Assembly: GCF_947172395.1 (NCBI RefSeq)
Contig: NC_069087.1
Span: forward strand, 13,101,107 to 13,165,106
Source: Bicyclus anynana
Taxonomy: Eukaryota > Arthropoda > Insecta > Lepidoptera > Nymphalidae
Direction of reading: 5' to 3'
Length of the DNA stretch: 64,000 nucleotides
Under the pieces are notes generated by a model. It worked only from the letters and a program-made list of their open reading frames with translations, was not told the DNA's origin and did not search any database. The position numbers and the translations under genes were made by a program. How positions within the stretch are numbered: position 1 is the stretch's first letter; the number at the start of each line of letters is the position of its first letter. Below are positions 61,792 through 64,000 of this stretch, in pieces.

Positions 61792-64000
61792 ATGATAAGT
61801 GGACGTGCATTGCATTTTGTTTTCAAAGTGGCAGATAGAACACTTACGGCTAAATTTTATCGCGATGTACTGGGTATGAAGGTAAGATTAACTAGTTTTT
61901 GAGTTGCTTCAAAGAAAAACTTTGTATTTCACAATAGTTTTATGTTTGTTTAGTCATGCGTGAAGTAGTTTTTCTTAAGTGTAAGCAAGGTCACGCAATG
62001 ATAATTGCCGAGACGCCGGTGAACAACAGTTCATAATTTACTGGAAATAATGACTACTAGAGCATGGAAAAATCCTTTTTTACATGTAAACATTCACTAA
62101 CTTTTCAAATATCATCTAATTCAATTATGATTTTAATTTTCCAAACAAAAATATTATATCAAAGACTGGAGAATCTTTTCAGGTTTATTGGGAAGAGTAA
62201 ATGTTGATTTTTACACCAAATTTGTAGCCCTTGTAGCTTGCATTGCATATCTATTAAGTACCACTATGTTTATAAAACCAAGCAGATAGCACACTTAGGT
62301 AGGTGGAAAACCATTGCTTTACAGAGAAATACTTTGTAGAACATGCAAGGAACATGTGCCACCCCATATCTATTCACCTGAGGCATAGACATTAAGCCTC
62401 ATATGCCTGTAACAACACTGGCCACAGTATCCTTCAGACCACACAGCATTGCTTGGAAGCAGACCTAAGCATGAAGATAGTATGTCCCTGGAAGAGCTCT
62501 TCCTCCTACCAGAAGCCCTAAAACTACTGAAATGTATTCAAACCAGTTCCTGTCTTGCTAAAGGTGTAATATTGCTATCAGAAGTTGTGCAGATCTTCAA
62601 CTAAATTAATGAAAAATAGGTCGATTATATCAGAGCCACGATAGCCCAGTGGATATGACCTCTGCCTTCAATTCAGTGGGCATAGGTACAAATCTGGTCA
62701 GGGGCATGCTCCTAAAACTTTTCAGTTATGTGCATTTTAAGAAACCAAACTATGAAGGAAAAACAATATGAAGAAACCTGGATAATTTTCTTATTTCTCT
62801 ATGCATGAAGTATGCCAATCCAAGTTGGAATTGATGGACAAATTATAGCTTAAGATAATAACTAATGTGGATTTCTATTGGTAAAAGAATATCAAAATTG
62901 GTTTAGTAAATCCAGAGATTCCTCTCTATAACCTTACAAACCTCTCTTATTATAATATCAGTTTAGAAATCCAAAAATGGTTCCAGCTGAAAATCAAATG
63001 CTTAGCTAGCCCACACCTAGTGAAGCTTTTAGGAAAGTGTTAGTCATTATTCAAATTAGAATGGTCTTGCATTTCATCATATATATATCCCATTTGTAAG
63101 ACTAGCTAGCTAGTCTTACAAATGGGAAAAATTATGCCATATTTTTAGCTGACTGCCTAAAAAATATGGCATTACTTTTGAATAAAGTAGATTAAATTAA
63201 ATTTTTCTTTTTTAATTTAGGTACTTCGTCATGAAGAATTTAGTGAAGGATGTGAAGCTGCTTGCAATGGGTTGGTACTTGGTATTGTTATTGTAAATTA
63301 GTCACATAGTAATTAGTCATAACTCACTGTGTAAAACTGGAAAGGCAAAGTAGGTATGCTTGATTAAGCATACCTAAAAATAAAAGTTATAGTTAAACTT
63401 TTTGGTGACACCAATATATTACCCACCAAATTAACACTATCAGTTTAGAATTACTTTAAACAAATGTGAGTTAACTCATAGACCTGAGTGCAGTAGTAGA
63501 GTACAAGTAATCTGTGAGTATGCTACTTTTAACCAAGAGAACTAAGATCAAGAAATTAATAAATATAAAGATTATATTAATATCAAATACATACACAAAA
63601 ATAAACTTCTATAGCTTGGCAACTTTGGGGGGCGTGTAGCGATGAATGAAAAACGCACGCACGATTTCACACCCGCGCAGTCTTTCTCTCTGTCGCCCAC
63701 ATATCACGGGAGCGTTATCAACGAACTTTCCAGACTATAAAATTTCCAAATCAATCAAATATCTTGTAATATATTTAGATAAAAGAACATACATTTTTAG
63801 CTTTCTCATATTAAATGTGACATTTTTCATTATGCTAAGAATCTATATAAATGTTTATACACAAATAACAAAGAATTTGTAATTCATTTTTAATGTCTGT
63901 GCAAATCAAATGATTGATAGACTGATGATTGAATGAAACCTTTTTTTCCAGACCTTATGCAAACCGATGGAGCAAAACAATGATAGGATATGGCCCAGAG
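61792..64000 (+). CDS. GLOD4: GLOD4 (glyoxalase domain-containing protein 4), 3' truncated by window
   Basis: Three exons (61792-61881, 63221-63270, 63952-64000) join in frame. The product starts MISGRALHFVFKVADRTLTA, continues with VLRHEEFSEGCEAACNG and ends at the window edge in PYANRWSKTMIGYGPE. These are the N-terminal beta-alpha-beta elements of the vicinal-oxygen-chelate (glyoxalase/bleomycin-resistance) fold, and the EEFxEGCEAACNGPYxxxWSKTMxGYGPE pattern is characteristic of GLOD4. GLOD4 is usually about 300 residues with paired VOC modules. Its exact substrate is not settled and it is linked to mitochondria in mammals. The ATG is the first in frame, right after the leader. About 62 residues are present here. 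Confidence 0.88.
62625..62860 (+). repeat. SINE family B, decayed
   Basis: Head GCCACGATAGCCCAGTGGAT, then CTCTGCCTTCAATTCAG and AGTTATGTGCATTTTAAGAA, matching the order at 40690-40975. The 3' hairpin is missing. It lies in GLOD4 intron 1. Confidence 0.6.
63088..63127. repeat. 40-bp perfect palindrome
   Basis: TCCCATTTGTAAGACTAGCT followed immediately by its exact reverse complement, with no loop. It is followed at once by a second, imperfect hairpin (63134-63172, arms ATGCCATATTTTTAG / CTAAAAAATATGGCAT). Both lie in GLOD4 intron 1, about 50-95 bp before exon 2. Confidence 0.8.

Noticed and set aside
1..64000. CRISPR array, bacterial operon or viral genome segment
   Set aside because: No spaced direct repeats, no bacterial gene organisation and no viral structural or polymerase gene. 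All reverse transcriptase sequence belongs to non-LTR elements.

Overview
The window reads as a gene-moderate, transposon-rich insect genome, most likely a moth or butterfly (Lepidoptera). The evidence is short AT-rich introns; many copies of a Helitron that starts TCTATACTAATATTATAAAG and ends CTAG, as in lepidopteran Lep1-like elements; several tRNA-headed SINE families; an R1-clade LINE; and host genes whose exons join cleanly with GT-AG introns. All gene models below were built by hand from splice sites and reading-frame phase, with no alignment or transcript support.

Layout. (1) 792-11801, minus strand: a multi-exon ciliary/flagellar protein rich in ASH (MSP-like) Ig folds, possibly CFAP65. 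Its start is inside the window and it probably runs off the left edge. Its introns hold Helitrons, SINEs, an RTE-type LINE remnant and a 1.76-kb foldback element inserted in a SINE. (2) 11802-14053: a divergent intergenic region containing a 1.3-kb P-superfamily-like transposon with a THAP-like remnant. (3) 14054-34378, plus strand: an ACK/TNK2-family non-receptor tyrosine kinase (SAM-like N terminus, kinase, SH3, tyrosine/proline-rich tail) in ten coding exons. Intron 7 carries a Helitron that is itself split by a full-length 5.76-kb R1-clade non-LTR retrotransposon on the minus strand with two intact ORFs and a perfect 15-bp target-site duplication. (4) 34379-42880: likely long 3' UTR, then intergenic DNA full of MITEs, SINEs and dead LINE ends. 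(5) 42880-57661, plus strand: IA-2 (PTPRN-type dense-core-vesicle receptor pseudophosphatase), with 22 coding exons giving 1027 residues and a probable non-coding first exon near 42.9-43.1 kb. (6) 57662-61791: 3' UTR and AT-rich intergenic DNA with a 168-bp tandem duplication. (7) 61792-64000, plus strand: the first three exons of GLOD4, a glyoxalase/VOC-domain protein cut by the right edge.

The four host genes are unrelated in function (cilium, kinase signalling, neuropeptide vesicles, glyoxalase family) and there is no operon-like logic. The most striking content is the nested transposable elements, several with diagnosable target-site duplications, including four insertions within about 40 bp of ACK splice sites.
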